From: Pseudoalteromonas sp. A25
GTDB lineage: Bacteria > Pseudomonadota > Gammaproteobacteria > Enterobacterales > Alteromonadaceae
Length of the DNA: 64,000 nucleotides
Assembly: GCF_009176705.1 (NCBI RefSeq)
Contig: NZ_AP021846.1
Coordinates: 280,001-344,000, forward strand
Reading direction: 5' to 3'
Under the pieces are notes generated by a model. The model did no database searches. It was given only the letters and a program-made list of their open reading frames with translations, and was not told the origin of the DNA. Within the stretch, counting starts at the first letter, position 1. Each line of letters starts with the position of its first letter. Positions 40,240 to 49,608 of this stretch are shown piece after piece. Position numbers and translations under genes: made by a program.

Positions 40240-40252
40240 ATACCAATTTTAT
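40240..40252 (+). repeat. Isolated repeat-end motif
   Basis: ATACCAATTTTAT between darP and pmbA is identical to the left end of the palindromic repeat at 2329-2490. No matching right end was found, so it may be a remnant or chance. Confidence 0.25.
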
Positions 40253-40336
40253 AGCATAAATGCTTTGTCATAATGGGGCGAACGTTTAGATGTGTGTTAG
40301 CATTAAATAAGCGTTAAATTACAAGAGATAGAAACG

Positions 40337-41686
40337 ATGGTGCAATCTCAGCAACACCCAATTTATAATCAAATAGACGATGTTAAACAAGCTGTTTCAG
40401 AAGCGTTAAGTCACGCAAAAAAGCTTGGAGCAACGGCTGCTGAAGCGGCAATGTCCAGCACATCGGGTTTATCTGTCAGTACTCGCATGGGAGAAGTTGA
40501 CACGATTGAGTTTAACCAAGATGGGGGCTTAGGAATTAGTGTTTATGTTGGCAACCATAAGGGAAACGCATCCACTGCGGACCTAAGCCCTGCGGCAATT
40601 AAAACGGTCGTAGAGAAAGCGATAGACATTGCAAAGTTTACCTCAGATGATCCTTGCAATGGCGTGGCTGATAAAGAGCTACTAGAAATGTCTCCACCCG
40701 ATTTAGACTTATTTCACCCATGGGAAGTTACGCCGCAAGAAGGCATCGCATTGTGTTTAGAAGCAGAGAAAGCAGCGTTAGATTCAGATAAGCGTATTGT
40801 AAACTCCGATGGTGCAAGCTTTTCGAGCCATCAAGGCTTGAGAGTATATGGTAATAGTCACGGGCTTATAGCGGGCTTTCCTCGTACCCGCCACACATTA
40901 AGCACGGTTGTGATAGGTAAAGACGGTGAGCAAATGCAACGTGATTCAGCTTACACAATTTCTCGAGAGAAAAAAGGTCTAAAAGCAGCCAGAGAGATTG
41001 GTTTAGAAGCTGCAGAAGCAACTTTAGCGCGGTTGAACAGCCAAAAGCTTTCAACGATGAAAACGCCCGTTGTATTTCGTGCCGATATTGCAAATAGCTT
41101 ATTTGGTCACTTAGTCTCGGCCATTGGTGGTGGGGCTTTATATCGCAAGTCTAGCTTTTTACTGGATCACCTAGGCAAACAAGTTTTTAACTCGTGTGTC
41201 AACGTGGTTGAGCGCCCCCATTTACTCAAAGGGCTCGCCTCAAGTCCATTCGATAGTGAAGGTGTAAAAACGGTCGACCGAGATATTATTCACGGTGGCG
41301 AATTGCGTACGTATTTATTGGCCAGTTATGCTGCTCGCAGGCTTGGTATGAGTGCAACTGGACATGCAGGTGGGATCCACAATTGGCTTGTACAACAAAC
41401 ACATGATGATTTATCTGAGCTCTTAAATGAAATGGGAACAGGACTGTTGGTTACGGAACTAATGGGCCAAGGAGTGAGCACGGTAACGGGGGATTATTCA
41501 CGCGGTGCTGGTGGTTTTTGGGTTGAAAATGGACAAATTCAATATCCTGTTAGTGAAATTACAATCGCAGGTAATTTGAAAGATATGTTTCAAAATATTC
41601 AAGGGATTGGTGGTGATATAGAGTACAGAGGGAGTGTGCAAACAGGATCGGTACTCATAGAATCTATGCAAGTAGCAGGAGCTTAG
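40337..41686 (+). CDS. pmbA: Metalloprotease subunit PmbA (TldE)
   Basis: 449 residues, homologous along its length to TldD but without the HExxxH zinc motif, as expected for the non-catalytic subunit. Conserved stretches include VSTRMGEVDTIEFN, STADLSPAAI and TGDYSRGAGGFWVENG. It pairs with TldD to form the peptide-degrading heterodimer. It is separated from tldD here by the BLUF gene and darP. Confidence 0.96.
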   Translation: MVQSQQHPIYNQIDDVKQAVSEALSHAKKLGATAAEAAMSSTSGLSVSTRMGEVDTIEFNQDGGLGISVYVGNHKGNASTADLSPAAIKTVVEKAIDIAKFTSDDPCNGVADKELLEMSPPDLDLFHPWEVTPQEGIALCLEAEKAALDSDKRIVNSDGASFSSHQGLRVYGNSHGLIAGFPRTRHTLSTVVIGKDGEQMQRDSAYTISREKKGLKAAREIGLEAAEATLARLNSQKLSTMKTPVVFRADIANSLFGHLVSAIGGGALYRKSSFLLDHLGKQVFNSCVNVVERPHLLKGLASSPFDSEGVKTVDRDIIHGGELRTYLLASYAARRLGMSATGHAGGIHNWLVQQTHDDLSELLNEMGTGLLVTELMGQGVSTVTGDYSRGAGGFWVENGQIQYPVSEITIAGNLKDMFQNIQGIGGDIEYRGSVQTGSVLIESMQVAGA

Positions 41687-41689
41687 TTT

Positions 41690-41712
41690 AAAAGGAGCAA
41701 TCGCTCCTTTTT
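41690..41712. terminator. Terminator between pmbA and mgtE
   Basis: AAAAGGAGC (41690-41698) pairs with GCTCCTTTT (41703-41711) across a 4-nt loop, followed by further T. It lies 3 nt after the pmbA stop and serves the plus strand, and probably mgtE on the minus strand through the A-rich side. Confidence 0.8.
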
Positions 41713-41717
41713 TACAT

Positions 41718-43076
41718 TTAAACCAAGAACCAAGTTGCGGTACCAAGAAAAGCGAATATCCCAACAATATCAGTGACGGTGGTGAGTACCACGCTGCCTG
41801 CAAGGGCTGGGTCAATGTTCATACGCTTTAAAATAATTGGGATACTGGCTCCAGCAATACCTGCTGCGAGTAAGTTCATGAACATTGCAAACGCGATAAC
41901 GGCACCAAGTACAAAGTCCCATTGCCATAAGGCGACAACCCCCGCGATTAAAATTGACCACAAAATGCCATTTAGTGCGCCGATAGCCAGCTCTTTACCA
42001 AGGATAAAACGTTGGTTAGTTTGATTAATATGACCTAGTGCAATACCACGGATCACTAGCGTTAATGTTTGGCTGCCAGCCACACCACCCATACTGGGCA
42101 CTATGCCATTTAATACCGCGAGAAACGGTAAAATATCAAGGGTGCTTTCAAAAAAGCTTGCCACAAAAGCAGCTAACAAAGCAGTTAATAAGTTTATCCC
42201 AAGCCAAATAGAGCGCTTTTTAGAGCTTTTGAATACGGGAGCAAAGGTATCTTCCTCGTCATCAAGACCCGCCATGCTCATTAAACTATGCTCGGCATCT
42301 TCGCGAATAACATCAACTATATCGTCAATGGTTATACGACCAAGCAAGTGAGCATTATCATCAACCACCGCAGCTGAAATCCAGTTATGACGTTCGAAAA
42401 GCTGCGCCACTTCTGTTTCATCCATGGTGATGGGAATTGACTCTTTATCGGTATCCATTAATTCACTGACAAGCTTATCGGGTGAGTTGGTCAGTAAACT
42501 GTTCAGTGATAGGGCGCCTATGAAGCAATTGTCTTTATCTACGACATAAAGGTCATCGGTTCCATCTGGTAATGCTCCTCTGAGGCGTAAATAGCGTAAT
42601 ACAACATCCAAAGATACATCAGGTCGTATAGTGACCGTGTCGGTATTCATTAGAGCGCCAGCAGAACGCTCTTGATAGGATAAGGCTTGCGTTGCACGCT
42701 CACGATCCTGTGAATCCATAGCGCCAACAACGTCTTGATAGACGGTTTCAGGCAAGCTACGTAATACTTCACCAAGGTCATCGTCGTCCATGTCTTCGGT
42801 GGCTGCAGCGATTAGCTCAGGTTCCATCTGAACAATAATGCTCAGACGTACATCTTCAGAGAGTTCTTCGAGAACATCACCCTGAATATCGGGATCAACG
42901 AGTTGCCATAGCTGACGGCGAACTTTGTGTGGAGACGACTCTAAAAGTAAAGCTGTATCACAAGGAGCGGTTTCAGCTAGAATGCGCCTGACTTGAACAA
43001 ACTGCCCACTATTTAAAGCCTGCGTTACTTGTTGCAGTTGTTGCAGTGTATAGTCTTGTTCAAGGGCTTCTGGCAT
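41718..43076 (-). CDS. mgtE: Magnesium transporter MgtE
   Basis: 452 residues. The cytosolic N domain (about 1-130) is followed by paired CBS domains (about 135-255) that sense Mg2+, and then five membrane helices (about 285-450). Conserved residues occur in GIVPSMGGVAGSQTLTLVIRG split across helices two and three, and in the final PALAGSVVLTTVTDIVG, where the conserved Asp faces the pore. It is a Mg2+ channel closed by high internal Mg2+. Confidence 0.95.
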   Translation of the reverse strand: MPEALEQDYTLQQLQQVTQALNSGQFVQVRRILAETAPCDTALLLESSPHKVRRQLWQLVDPDIQGDVLEELSEDVRLSIIVQMEPELIAAATEDMDDDDLGEVLRSLPETVYQDVVGAMDSQDRERATQALSYQERSAGALMNTDTVTIRPDVSLDVVLRYLRLRGALPDGTDDLYVVDKDNCFIGALSLNSLLTNSPDKLVSELMDTDKESIPITMDETEVAQLFERHNWISAAVVDDNAHLLGRITIDDIVDVIREDAEHSLMSMAGLDDEEDTFAPVFKSSKKRSIWLGINLLTALLAAFVASFFESTLDILPFLAVLNGIVPSMGGVAGSQTLTLVIRGIALGHINQTNQRFILGKELAIGALNGILWSILIAGVVALWQWDFVLGAVIAFAMFMNLLAAGIAGASIPIILKRMNIDPALAGSVVLTTVTDIVGIFAFLGTATWFLV

Positions 43077-43201
43077 AGGCTTCCTTCAATATAATCGTTT
43101 TTATAATGTCAGTGCCTAAAGGAATAGCTGAAGAGCCAGCCAAGATATGATTTGAAAAGTTAGGCACACTTCACGTTTTAGAGTTTAACGTAAATTTTGA
43201 C

Positions 43202-43248
43202 AGCTTACCAAGCCCTAGGAGAATTTTAATTATTTATAAGGGTAAGCT
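43202..43248. other. Inverted repeat after ptsO
   Basis: AGCTTACC (43202-43209) and GGTAAGCT (43241-43248) form an 8-bp stem enclosing 31 nt, just beyond the ptsO stop. It lacks a clear T run, so it may be a 3'-end hairpin of the minus-strand operon. Confidence 0.35.
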
Positions 43249-43251
43249 AAC

Positions 43252-43524
43252 TTATTCTTGTTCATAAAACTTTTGTGCGATTAACTCTCCAACAGCTTGC
43301 AGTGCACCTTGCGCATCAGGGCCATCACAAACCACTTTAACTTCTTTACCCTGACTACTTTCAAGTAGGAGTAAAGCCAAAACGCTATTCCCTGCGGCAG
43401 ATTTTTCATCTTGATACAGAGTGATTTGCGCATCAAATTTAACAGCCAACTGCGCTAATACAGAGGCAGCACGCGCATGCAAGCCGCATTTATTTTGAAT
43501 TAAAAAAGTATCTTCACAACGCAT
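43252..43524 (-). CDS. ptsO: Nitrogen PTS phosphocarrier NPr
   Basis: 90 residues, one HPr fold. The phosphorylated His is His16 in CGLHARAAS. The family Ser region appears as SAAGNSVLALLLLESSQGKEV. NPr passes phosphate from EI-Ntr (PtsP) to PtsN. It is the last gene of the rpoN cluster and lies 3 nt after rapZ. Confidence 0.94.
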   Translation of the reverse strand: MRCEDTFLIQNKCGLHARAASVLAQLAVKFDAQITLYQDEKSAAGNSVLALLLLESSQGKEVKVVCDGPDAQGALQAVGELIAQKFYEQE

Positions 43525-43527
43525 AGG

Positions 43528-44373
43528 TTACGTATCTTGTTCTCTGTGGCGGATCTTAATGTTGGAATGGGTACGAGCAAAACTCTCGCCGATTGTTTGC
43601 GCTAAGTAAACAGAGCGGTGTTGACCGCCAGTGCAGCCAATAGCAATGGTTAAGTAACTGCGATTATTACGCTCTAGATGAGGCAACCAAGTTTGCACAA
43701 AGGTTTGAATTTGCCAGGTGAATTTTTGCACAATGCTGTGGCTCGCCAAATAGTCTTTAACAGGCTGATCGAGTCCCGTTAATGGCTTAAGTTCTGGTTC
43801 CCAGTGTGGGTTTGGTAAAAAACGTGCGTCAAACACGTAGTCTGCCTCTTTTGGGATGCCATGTTTAAAGCCGAAAGATTGAAAAGTGACAATAAGTTGT
43901 TTGTCTTTTTTACCTAAAATGCGCTCACGTATGGTCTCTGCAAGTTGGTGTACGCTGAGTTCACTGGTATCAATTAACACATCTGCACGGGTTGTCAGTA
44001 CGTCAAGTAGCTTTTTTTCTTCGCGTATGGCTAAGTCCAATGGAAGATCATGCATGGATAGTGGGTGTAAGCGCCGTGTTTCAGAGAAGCGTCGAATGAG
44101 CGTGTTATCGTCACTATCTAGATAGAATAGCATTGGGTTAGCAAACCCAGGGAGGTACTCTAAAATATCATTAAAATCTTGCTGCTCTTTTGGTAGGTTA
44201 CGTACATCGATACTAACAGCGATTTTGTCGTAGTTATCCGATACGCTGCGCACTAAAGAGGGTAATAGATTGACTGGGATATTATCGACACAATAATAGC
44301 CTAAGTCTTCTAATACGCGCAACGCTACTGATTTACCTGAACCAGAGCGACCGCTAATGATGATTAATTCCAC
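43528..44373 (-). CDS. rapZ: RNase adapter protein RapZ
   Basis: 281 residues from GTG 44373, chosen because AGGAG lies 7 nt upstream and the product then starts MELIIISGRSGSGKS like its relatives; an in-frame GTG 18 nt earlier lies before the Shine-Dalgarno. The Walker A GRSGSGKS is near the N-terminus, and GCTGGQHRSVYLA near the C-terminus. In enterobacteria RapZ binds GlmY/GlmZ RNAs and guides RNase E, linking to glucosamine-6-phosphate synthesis. Confidence 0.95.
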   Translation of the reverse strand: MELIIISGRSGSGKSVALRVLEDLGYYCVDNIPVNLLPSLVRSVSDNYDKIAVSIDVRNLPKEQQDFNDILEYLPGFANPMLFYLDSDDNTLIRRFSETRRLHPLSMHDLPLDLAIREEKKLLDVLTTRADVLIDTSELSVHQLAETIRERILGKKDKQLIVTFQSFGFKHGIPKEADYVFDARFLPNPHWEPELKPLTGLDQPVKDYLASHSIVQKFTWQIQTFVQTWLPHLERNNRSYLTIAIGCTGGQHRSVYLAQTIGESFARTHSNIKIRHREQDT

Positions 44374-44391
44374 TATGCTTCTCCTGGTCAC

Positions 44392-44844
44392 CTAATCTGC
44401 AGAGGCTATAATGGCATAAAGTTCCTCATCATTACCAGCGTTCCTTAACTGCTTACAAAACTCTTTGTTATTTAATTTCTCAGCAATCGCGGCTAAGGTC
44501 TTCAAATGCTGCTCATTATCGCCATCTGGCACGATGAGTGCGAGGAAGATATCCACTGGTCTATTATCAATAGCATCAAAGGGAATGCCTTGTTGGTTAA
44601 CCAGTAACATTGCAGTGACCTGCTCTATGCCATCAATCCGGCCATGTGGAATCGCAATACCTTTACCTATACCTGTACTGCCCAGCTTTTCTCTGCTCAT
44701 TAAAGCATTAAGAATATCATGGGGGTTCAAGTGAGGAAGTTGCTCGTGCGCCAGCTCGCTGATGTATTCGAGAACACGTTTTTTGCTATTAAAAAGGACT
44801 GCAGCTTTGGTGCAGTCCTTGTTTACTATAGAGCTTAATTTCAT
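44392..44844 (-). CDS. ptsN: Nitrogen PTS regulatory protein EIIA-Ntr
   Basis: 150 residues, PTS EIIA type 2 fold. The phospho-acceptor His67 lies in IGKGIAIPHGRIDG. PtsN controls potassium transport, sigma-54-linked metabolism and other functions by its phosphorylation state. It lies between hpf and rapZ with 2-nt and short gaps, as in E. coli. Confidence 0.96.
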   Translation of the reverse strand: MKLSSIVNKDCTKAAVLFNSKKRVLEYISELAHEQLPHLNPHDILNALMSREKLGSTGIGKGIAIPHGRIDGIEQVTAMLLVNQQGIPFDAIDNRPVDIFLALIVPDGDNEQHLKTLAAIAEKLNNKEFCKQLRNAGNDEELYAIIASAD

Positions 44845-44846
44845 GA

Positions 44847-45134
44847 TTAGTGTCGAATAAGCTTCTCTTTGTGCTTAATAACTTGACGGTCCAATTTATC
44901 TATTAAACCGTCGATTGCAGCGTACATGTCTTGATGTTCGGTTGAAGCAAAGAGTTCTCCACCATTAACGTGCAAAGTAGCCTCAGCTTTTTGTACAAGC
45001 TTTTCAACATCTAAGATTACATGCACATTGTTAATATGATCAAAGTGCCTTTCTAGCTTCGCAAACTTGTTGTTTACATAGTCTCTTAATGAATCGGTGA
45101 TTTCTACGTGACGACCAGTTAAATTTAGTTGCAT
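44847..45134 (-). CDS. hpf: Ribosome hibernation promoting factor
   Basis: 95 residues from the second ATG (45134); GAAGGA is spaced correctly for it, and the product then begins MQLNLTGRHVEIT as in E. coli HPF. It is the short form without the C-terminal dimerisation domain. HPF binds the 30S decoding site and stabilises 100S ribosomes in stationary phase. It lies just after rpoN. Confidence 0.95.
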   Translation of the reverse strand: MQLNLTGRHVEITDSLRDYVNNKFAKLERHFDHINNVHVILDVEKLVQKAEATLHVNGGELFASTEHQDMYAAIDGLIDKLDRQVIKHKEKLIRH

Positions 45135-45161
45135 AAGCATTTTCCTTCTTTGGTAATACGT

Positions 45162-46670
45162 CTAAATCAGGCTTTTGCGCTGATTGGACGGTGGAATGGC
45201 TAACGACTCCCGATATTTTGCTATGGTACGTCGGGCCACCTTAATTCCTTGCTCCGCTAATATATCCGCAATCTTACTATCGCTTAATGGTTTAGCTGTA
45301 TTTTCTGCGGCAATTAGCTTCTTGATAAGTGCTCGAATCGCTGTTGAAGAGCACTCACCTCCGTTTTCTGTACTAACATGGCTTGAGAAGAAATATTTCA
45401 ACTCAAAAATGCCCCTGGGTGTGTGCATGTATTTTTGTGTGGTAACACGAGAGATAGTGGACTCGTGCATTTCAACCATTTCAGCCACATCGTTTAACAC
45501 CATAGGTCGCATTGCTTCTGGGCCATGTTCAAAGAATGCCTGTTGTTGTTGAACAATGCAATTAGTAACTTTCATTAATGTTTCATTTCTGCTTTCTAAA
45601 CTTTTAATGAACCATTTTGCTTCTTGTAAGTGTGAGCGAATAAACTGACTATCAGTGCTGGATTTAACCGAACGAGACATGGCTGCGTAATGGTCGTTAA
45701 CACGGATTTTTGGCATACAGTCAGGGTTGAGCTCCACAACCCAACGGCCCTTTACTTTTTTAACAGAAACGTCAGGAATAACATACTCTGATTCTTCTCG
45801 AATAATACTAGAAGCGGGCTTTGGGTTGAGTGTATGAATTAAAGTCATGACCTCTTTCAAATCATTCTCTTTGAGCTTTGTTTTTTTCATCAAGGTTCGG
45901 TAGTCACGACTAGCCAATAAGTCGATGTGCTCATTGAGAATCATTTTGGTTTCATTTAACCAAGGGGTATTTGGGTCAAATTGATTGAGTTGTATGCATA
46001 AACACTCTTGTAGTGTGCGAGCACCTATTCCAATTGGGTCAAATAGCTGGATCCGTTTCAGTACAGCCTCTACTTCATCAAGCTCAATCGGCTCACCACT
46101 GTTGCCATCATTTAAGCTCTCTAGAATGTCTTCAGTACTGAGAGTCAGCGTACCGTTATCATCAATTGCTTCAACTATCGCTACAGCAATACCCCGATCA
46201 GTGGGACTAAATGGGGTTAGCTCTAGTTGCCACATTAAATATTCATGGAGTGTTTCAGTTGTTTCACCTTGATATATGGTTTCGTCTTCGGGCATTGGGC
46301 CGCTGCTTGCAGCAGGGGCGGCACTCATATACTCATCCCACGTGACATCCATGGCAAGCTCATCACTGAGTGTTTCTTTGGTTAGCGCTGAATCAGAGTC
46401 CATTTCATAGTCACTGATGGCCTCAACCTCTTGATTGTCCGTTTGTGTATCATCACGACTGTCATCTTTACCATTTTTTTCTTGGTCACTGCTATGGGTC
46501 TCTGGATCAGAGTCCGACTCATCGACTTCAAGAAGCGGGTTGCTATCCAGCGCTTCTTGAATTTCTTGCTGTAAATCCAGCGTGCTCAACTGCAGTAGGC
46601 GAATAGCCTGCTGTAGTTGCGGTGTCATGGTAAGTTGCTGCCCCATGCGCAGCTGTAATGATTGCCTCAT
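45162..46670 (-). CDS. rpoN: RNA polymerase sigma-54 factor
   Basis: 502 residues. Region I is Gln/Leu-rich ([23 protein letters not shown]), followed by an acidic linker (about 45-115), the core-binding domain, and at the C-terminus the RpoN box [16 protein letters not shown], which reads the -24 element. It directs transcription of nitrogen, motility and other genes with AAA+ activators. Confidence 0.98.
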   Translation of the reverse strand: MRQSLQLRMGQQLTMTPQLQQAIRLLQLSTLDLQQEIQEALDSNPLLEVDESDSDPETHSSDQEKNGKDDSRDDTQTDNQEVEAISDYEMDSDSALTKETLSDELAMDVTWDEYMSAAPAASSGPMPEDETIYQGETTETLHEYLMWQLELTPFSPTDRGIAVAIVEAIDDNGTLTLSTEDILESLNDGNSGEPIELDEVEAVLKRIQLFDPIGIGARTLQECLCIQLNQFDPNTPWLNETKMILNEHIDLLASRDYRTLMKKTKLKENDLKEVMTLIHTLNPKPASSIIREESEYVIPDVSVKKVKGRWVVELNPDCMPKIRVNDHYAAMSRSVKSSTDSQFIRSHLQEAKWFIKSLESRNETLMKVTNCIVQQQQAFFEHGPEAMRPMVLNDVAEMVEMHESTISRVTTQKYMHTPRGIFELKYFFSSHVSTENGGECSSTAIRALIKKLIAAENTAKPLSDSKIADILAEQGIKVARRTIAKYRESLAIPPSNQRKSLI

Positions 46671-46726
46671 GTACCTTTAACAATCCTTCTTGTTCTTTGT
46701 TATTAGTGTGACTAAGCGTACATTAA

Positions 46727-47452
46727 CTATAGCTTGAATTGCTCACCAAGGTAGACATCTCTGACCGTTTGATCCGCTAAAACATGTTCAGGGGTACCAG
46801 AAGCGATGAGTTCTCCGTGTGATACAATGTAAGCTTTTTCACATACATCAAGGGTTTCTCGAACATTGTGGTCGGTAATAAGTACGCCTATGCCTCTATT
46901 TTTTAAATGCTCAATAATTTTCTTTATATCTAACACTGAAATAGGATCAACACCAGCAAAAGGCTCATCTAACAGGATAAATTTTGGATTTGCGGCTAAA
47001 GCGCGAGCAATTTCTACCCTGCGACGTTCACCACCTGATAATGCCATACCTAAGCTGTCTCTGATATGTTGAATATTAAATTCATCGAGCAGTTCATTTA
47101 AAACCTGTTCACGAGCTACTTTATTGAGAGAATTACGAGTCTCCAGTATCGCCATTAAATTTTGATAAACTGTCAGTTTTCTAAAAATGGATGATTCTTG
47201 TGGTAAATAGCCAATACCTAATCGAGCACGGTTATGCATCGGCAGTAAAGTGATGTCGTGGTCGTTAATACACACAGAGCCATGATCGCTAGGAACCAGC
47301 CCCACTATCATATAAAAACTAGTCGTTTTCCCTGCGCCATTGGGGCCAAGTAGGCCAACGATACTGCCAGCTTCAACGCTTAGGCTGACATTTTTAACAA
47401 CTTGTCGTCCTTTATAGCTTTTCGCCAATGCGGTTGCAGTTAATACACTCAT
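46727..47452 (-). CDS. lptB: LPS export ABC ATPase LptB
   Basis: 241 residues. Walker [11 protein letters not shown], signature [16 protein letters not shown], Walker [14 protein letters not shown] and the H-loop His in [12 protein letters not shown] are all intact. LptB powers LPS extraction from the inner membrane with LptFG (not in this window). It starts 2 nt after lptA. Confidence 0.97.
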   Translation of the reverse strand: MSVLTATALAKSYKGRQVVKNVSLSVEAGSIVGLLGPNGAGKTTSFYMIVGLVPSDHGSVCINDHDITLLPMHNRARLGIGYLPQESSIFRKLTVYQNLMAILETRNSLNKVAREQVLNELLDEFNIQHIRDSLGMALSGGERRRVEIARALAANPKFILLDEPFAGVDPISVLDIKKIIEHLKNRGIGVLITDHNVRETLDVCEKAYIVSHGELIASGTPEHVLADQTVRDVYLGEQFKL

Positions 47453-47454
47453 AG

Positions 47455-47982
47455 TTAGTTACCTTGGCCAGCTTGTTTGGCTTTTTTTTCAGGGACCAAT
47501 ATAGTGTGTACGCGAGCACTATCTTGTTCACCACGCTCGGCGCTAATCAGTTGCTTATCCATGTCGTAGGTGATTGCTTGTGCTTGAATAATCTGTCCTG
47601 CTTGGTTGATGGTTGCATTCCCTTTTATTTCTAAGGTGCGGTTGGCAACATCGTAGCGTATTTCCATAGCGCTGGCTGACAAAGTCGTTCCATCTGGTTG
47701 TTTTTCGCTAAAGCGCGCAGGTGAGCCTGTAGCAACGAGTAACTGCTTGTTGTCGCCGAGTTCTTCGCGGCGGTGTACCTCGAGCCTATCTGCATTGATT
47801 GTTCGGTTACCGTGAATAATTTCAACATTTTGCTCAAAAATGCCAATATTCGTTTTAAGCTGAGCTTGTTGCTTGCCTGCTTTGATAGAAACTTCATTCG
47901 CCATGGTCGTTTGTTGAGCAAAACTTGGCTGGCAGAGTATTGTTCCTAAAAGTATGGCAGTGATAAATAGTTTATTGGTCAT
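47455..47982 (-). CDS. lptA: LPS transport periplasmic bridge LptA
   Basis: 175 residues with a signal peptide ending near PSFA-QQ. The rest is the OstA/LptA beta-jellyroll ([26 protein letters not shown]). LptA polymerises or bridges LptC and LptD across the periplasm. It overlaps lptC by 11 nt. Confidence 0.95.
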   Translation of the reverse strand: MTNKLFITAILLGTILCQPSFAQQTTMANEVSIKAGKQQAQLKTNIGIFEQNVEIIHGNRTINADRLEVHRREELGDNKQLLVATGSPARFSEKQPDGTTLSASAMEIRYDVANRTLEIKGNATINQAGQIIQAQAITYDMDKQLISAERGEQDSARVHTILVPEKKAKQAGQGN

Positions 47983-48526
47983 AATAAATGGTTCGAGTGT
48001 GGTTTATTAGTTCAATGATATCAGTATTCAAATCAGCATTGAGGCCTTTACCGGTAATTTTTAAACTTGGGCCGGTGATCTCAACTGGCCGCTCTGATTG
48101 CATCAGCCGTTCGTCTATTTCAACACGAATGTTGTCCGCTTTTATTAGCGTTATCATTGCACCGGAAGTTAAATTTTTAGCTTCTACGTTGCCTTCTAAC
48201 ATTAATGTATTATTTTCATACAGTGTGGCCTCGGTAGATGAAATCAGCCAGTTCTGTGGTCCGTTATATAGTGTAAATACTGGCATCGTAAAATGGCTAA
48301 AGCCAAGCTCTTGATAAAGCTCCATTTTATCAGCGGTTACAGTATAACTACGAATTCCTGCTTCATTATATGAGGTTTGCTCTAGTTGTGTTGCAATATA
48401 ATCTGGTTTGGCGATAACATCACTTTGATTGCGTACTTTGGGGGTTGTTTGTGTCAAGTAAGGGTACCAAAGCCAGAGCATTGCAGCGATAAAGACGACA
48501 AACAGGGCAACACGGTTGCTACTCAT
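47972..48526 (-). CDS. lptC: LPS transport protein LptC
   Basis: 184 residues. An N-terminal membrane helix (about 7-24) anchors a periplasmic jellyroll (YTVTADKMELYQELGFSHF, LMLEGNVEAKNL). LptC accepts LPS from LptBFG and hands it to LptA. AGGAG precedes the ATG by 9 nt. The start codon overlaps the end of the small ORF in the kdsC slot. Confidence 0.94.
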   Translation of the reverse strand: MSSNRVALFVVFIAAMLWLWYPYLTQTTPKVRNQSDVIAKPDYIATQLEQTSYNEAGIRSYTVTADKMELYQELGFSHFTMPVFTLYNGPQNWLISSTEATLYENNTLMLEGNVEAKNLTSGAMITLIKADNIRVEIDERLMQSERPVEITGPSLKITGKGLNADLNTDIIELINHTRTIYYDQ

Positions 48527-48626
48527 ATATCAGCTCTCCTGTGCTGCATACTACAGTAGAGGTGATAAAATGAATCAACAATGAACCAAGGTAATCTTCA
48601 GTTTCAGCCGCTACCGCTGTCGTCAT
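48519..48626 (-). CDS. 35-codon ORF in the kdsC position
   Basis: The ORF starts at ATG 48626, directly after the kdsD stop (TAAATG), with GGGAG 8 nt upstream. It ends at TAG 48519, overlapping the lptC start. The product begins MTTAVAAE and ends TGELIYE. It fills exactly the slot where kdsC (a HAD phosphatase of about 180 residues) lies in E. coli and relatives, but no DxD motif or other KdsC feature is visible. It may be a coupling peptide, an internally deleted kdsC remnant, or an unrelated small gene. Confidence 0.45.
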   Translation of the reverse strand: MTTAVAAETEDYLGSLLIHFITSTVVCSTGELIYE

Positions 48627-49598
48627 TTATAATACTCCCGCCCGCAATAAATCTTGAGTATTGAGCGCGCCAATAGGGCGCTTGTTGTCATCTATGACAA
48701 CTAAACCATTGATTCGTTTCGTTTCCATTATATTGAGTGCTTCTGCGGCTAACATATCCTCACGCGCAGTTGTACAATTAATGGTCATCGCTTTATGGAT
48801 GGGTGTTGTGTGTAAATCAATTCGTTGTTCGATAATGCGCCGTAAATCACCGTCAGTGAAAATGCCAACAAGCCTTTCTTGTTCATCTACCACAGTAGTC
48901 ATTCCAAGGCCCTTTGCAGACATTTCAAATAATGCATCTTTGATAGTACTTAGATGTGAAACCACAGGTACCTGATCTGCTTTATGCATAATTTCACTTA
49001 AAGTTAACAGTAAGCGTTTGCCAAGTGCGCCTCCTGGGTGAGACAAAGCGAAATCATCAGCAGTAAACCCTTTGGCTTCTAGCAATGCAACAGCCAAGGC
49101 ATCTCCCATCACGAGTGTTGCGGTGGTGCTGGCTGTAGGGGCTAGTCCAAGAGGGCAAGCTTCTTGCGACACAGCCACACATAAATGGATGTCAGATAGT
49201 TTAGCCATCGAAGATTGAGGGTTACCAGTCATGGCGATGGTTTTTGCCCCAATGCGTTTTATCACTGGGATAATATTGAGTACTTCACTGGTCTCGCCAG
49301 AGTTTGAAATGAGTAATACAACATCATGTTTTGTGATCATACCAAGATCACCATGGCTTGCTTCGCCTGGGTGAACAAAAAATGCGGGCGTGCCCGTACT
49401 TGCAAAAGTGGCTGCAATTTTATTACCGATATGGCCAGATTTACCCATACCCACCACTATCGTTCTTCCCTGACAGTCATAGATTGCTTGGCATGCCTGA
49501 GCAAAGTATTGATCTATATGCTGGCCTATTTCCGCGATGGCCTGTTGTTCAATCGCTATGACTCGTAGTGCGGTATCAGTAAACTGCTTTGATAACAT
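48627..49598 (-). CDS. kdsD: D-arabinose-5-phosphate isomerase
   Basis: 323 residues from ATG 49598 (MLSKQFTD); an upstream extension to 49664 has no family support. An SIS domain (about 40-180, GMGKSGHIGNKIAATFASTGTPAFFVHP) is followed by two CBS domains (about 205-320). It converts ribulose-5-phosphate to arabinose-5-phosphate, the first step of Kdo synthesis for LPS. It lies between yrbG and lptC, with kdsC missing. Confidence 0.95.
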   Translation of the reverse strand: MLSKQFTDTALRVIAIEQQAIAEIGQHIDQYFAQACQAIYDCQGRTIVVGMGKSGHIGNKIAATFASTGTPAFFVHPGEASHGDLGMITKHDVVLLISNSGETSEVLNIIPVIKRIGAKTIAMTGNPQSSMAKLSDIHLCVAVSQEACPLGLAPTASTTATLVMGDALAVALLEAKGFTADDFALSHPGGALGKRLLLTLSEIMHKADQVPVVSHLSTIKDALFEMSAKGLGMTTVVDEQERLVGIFTDGDLRRIIEQRIDLHTTPIHKAMTINCTTAREDMLAAEALNIMETKRINGLVVIDDNKRPIGALNTQDLLRAGVL

Positions 49599-49608
49599 GA
49601 TGAAAACC

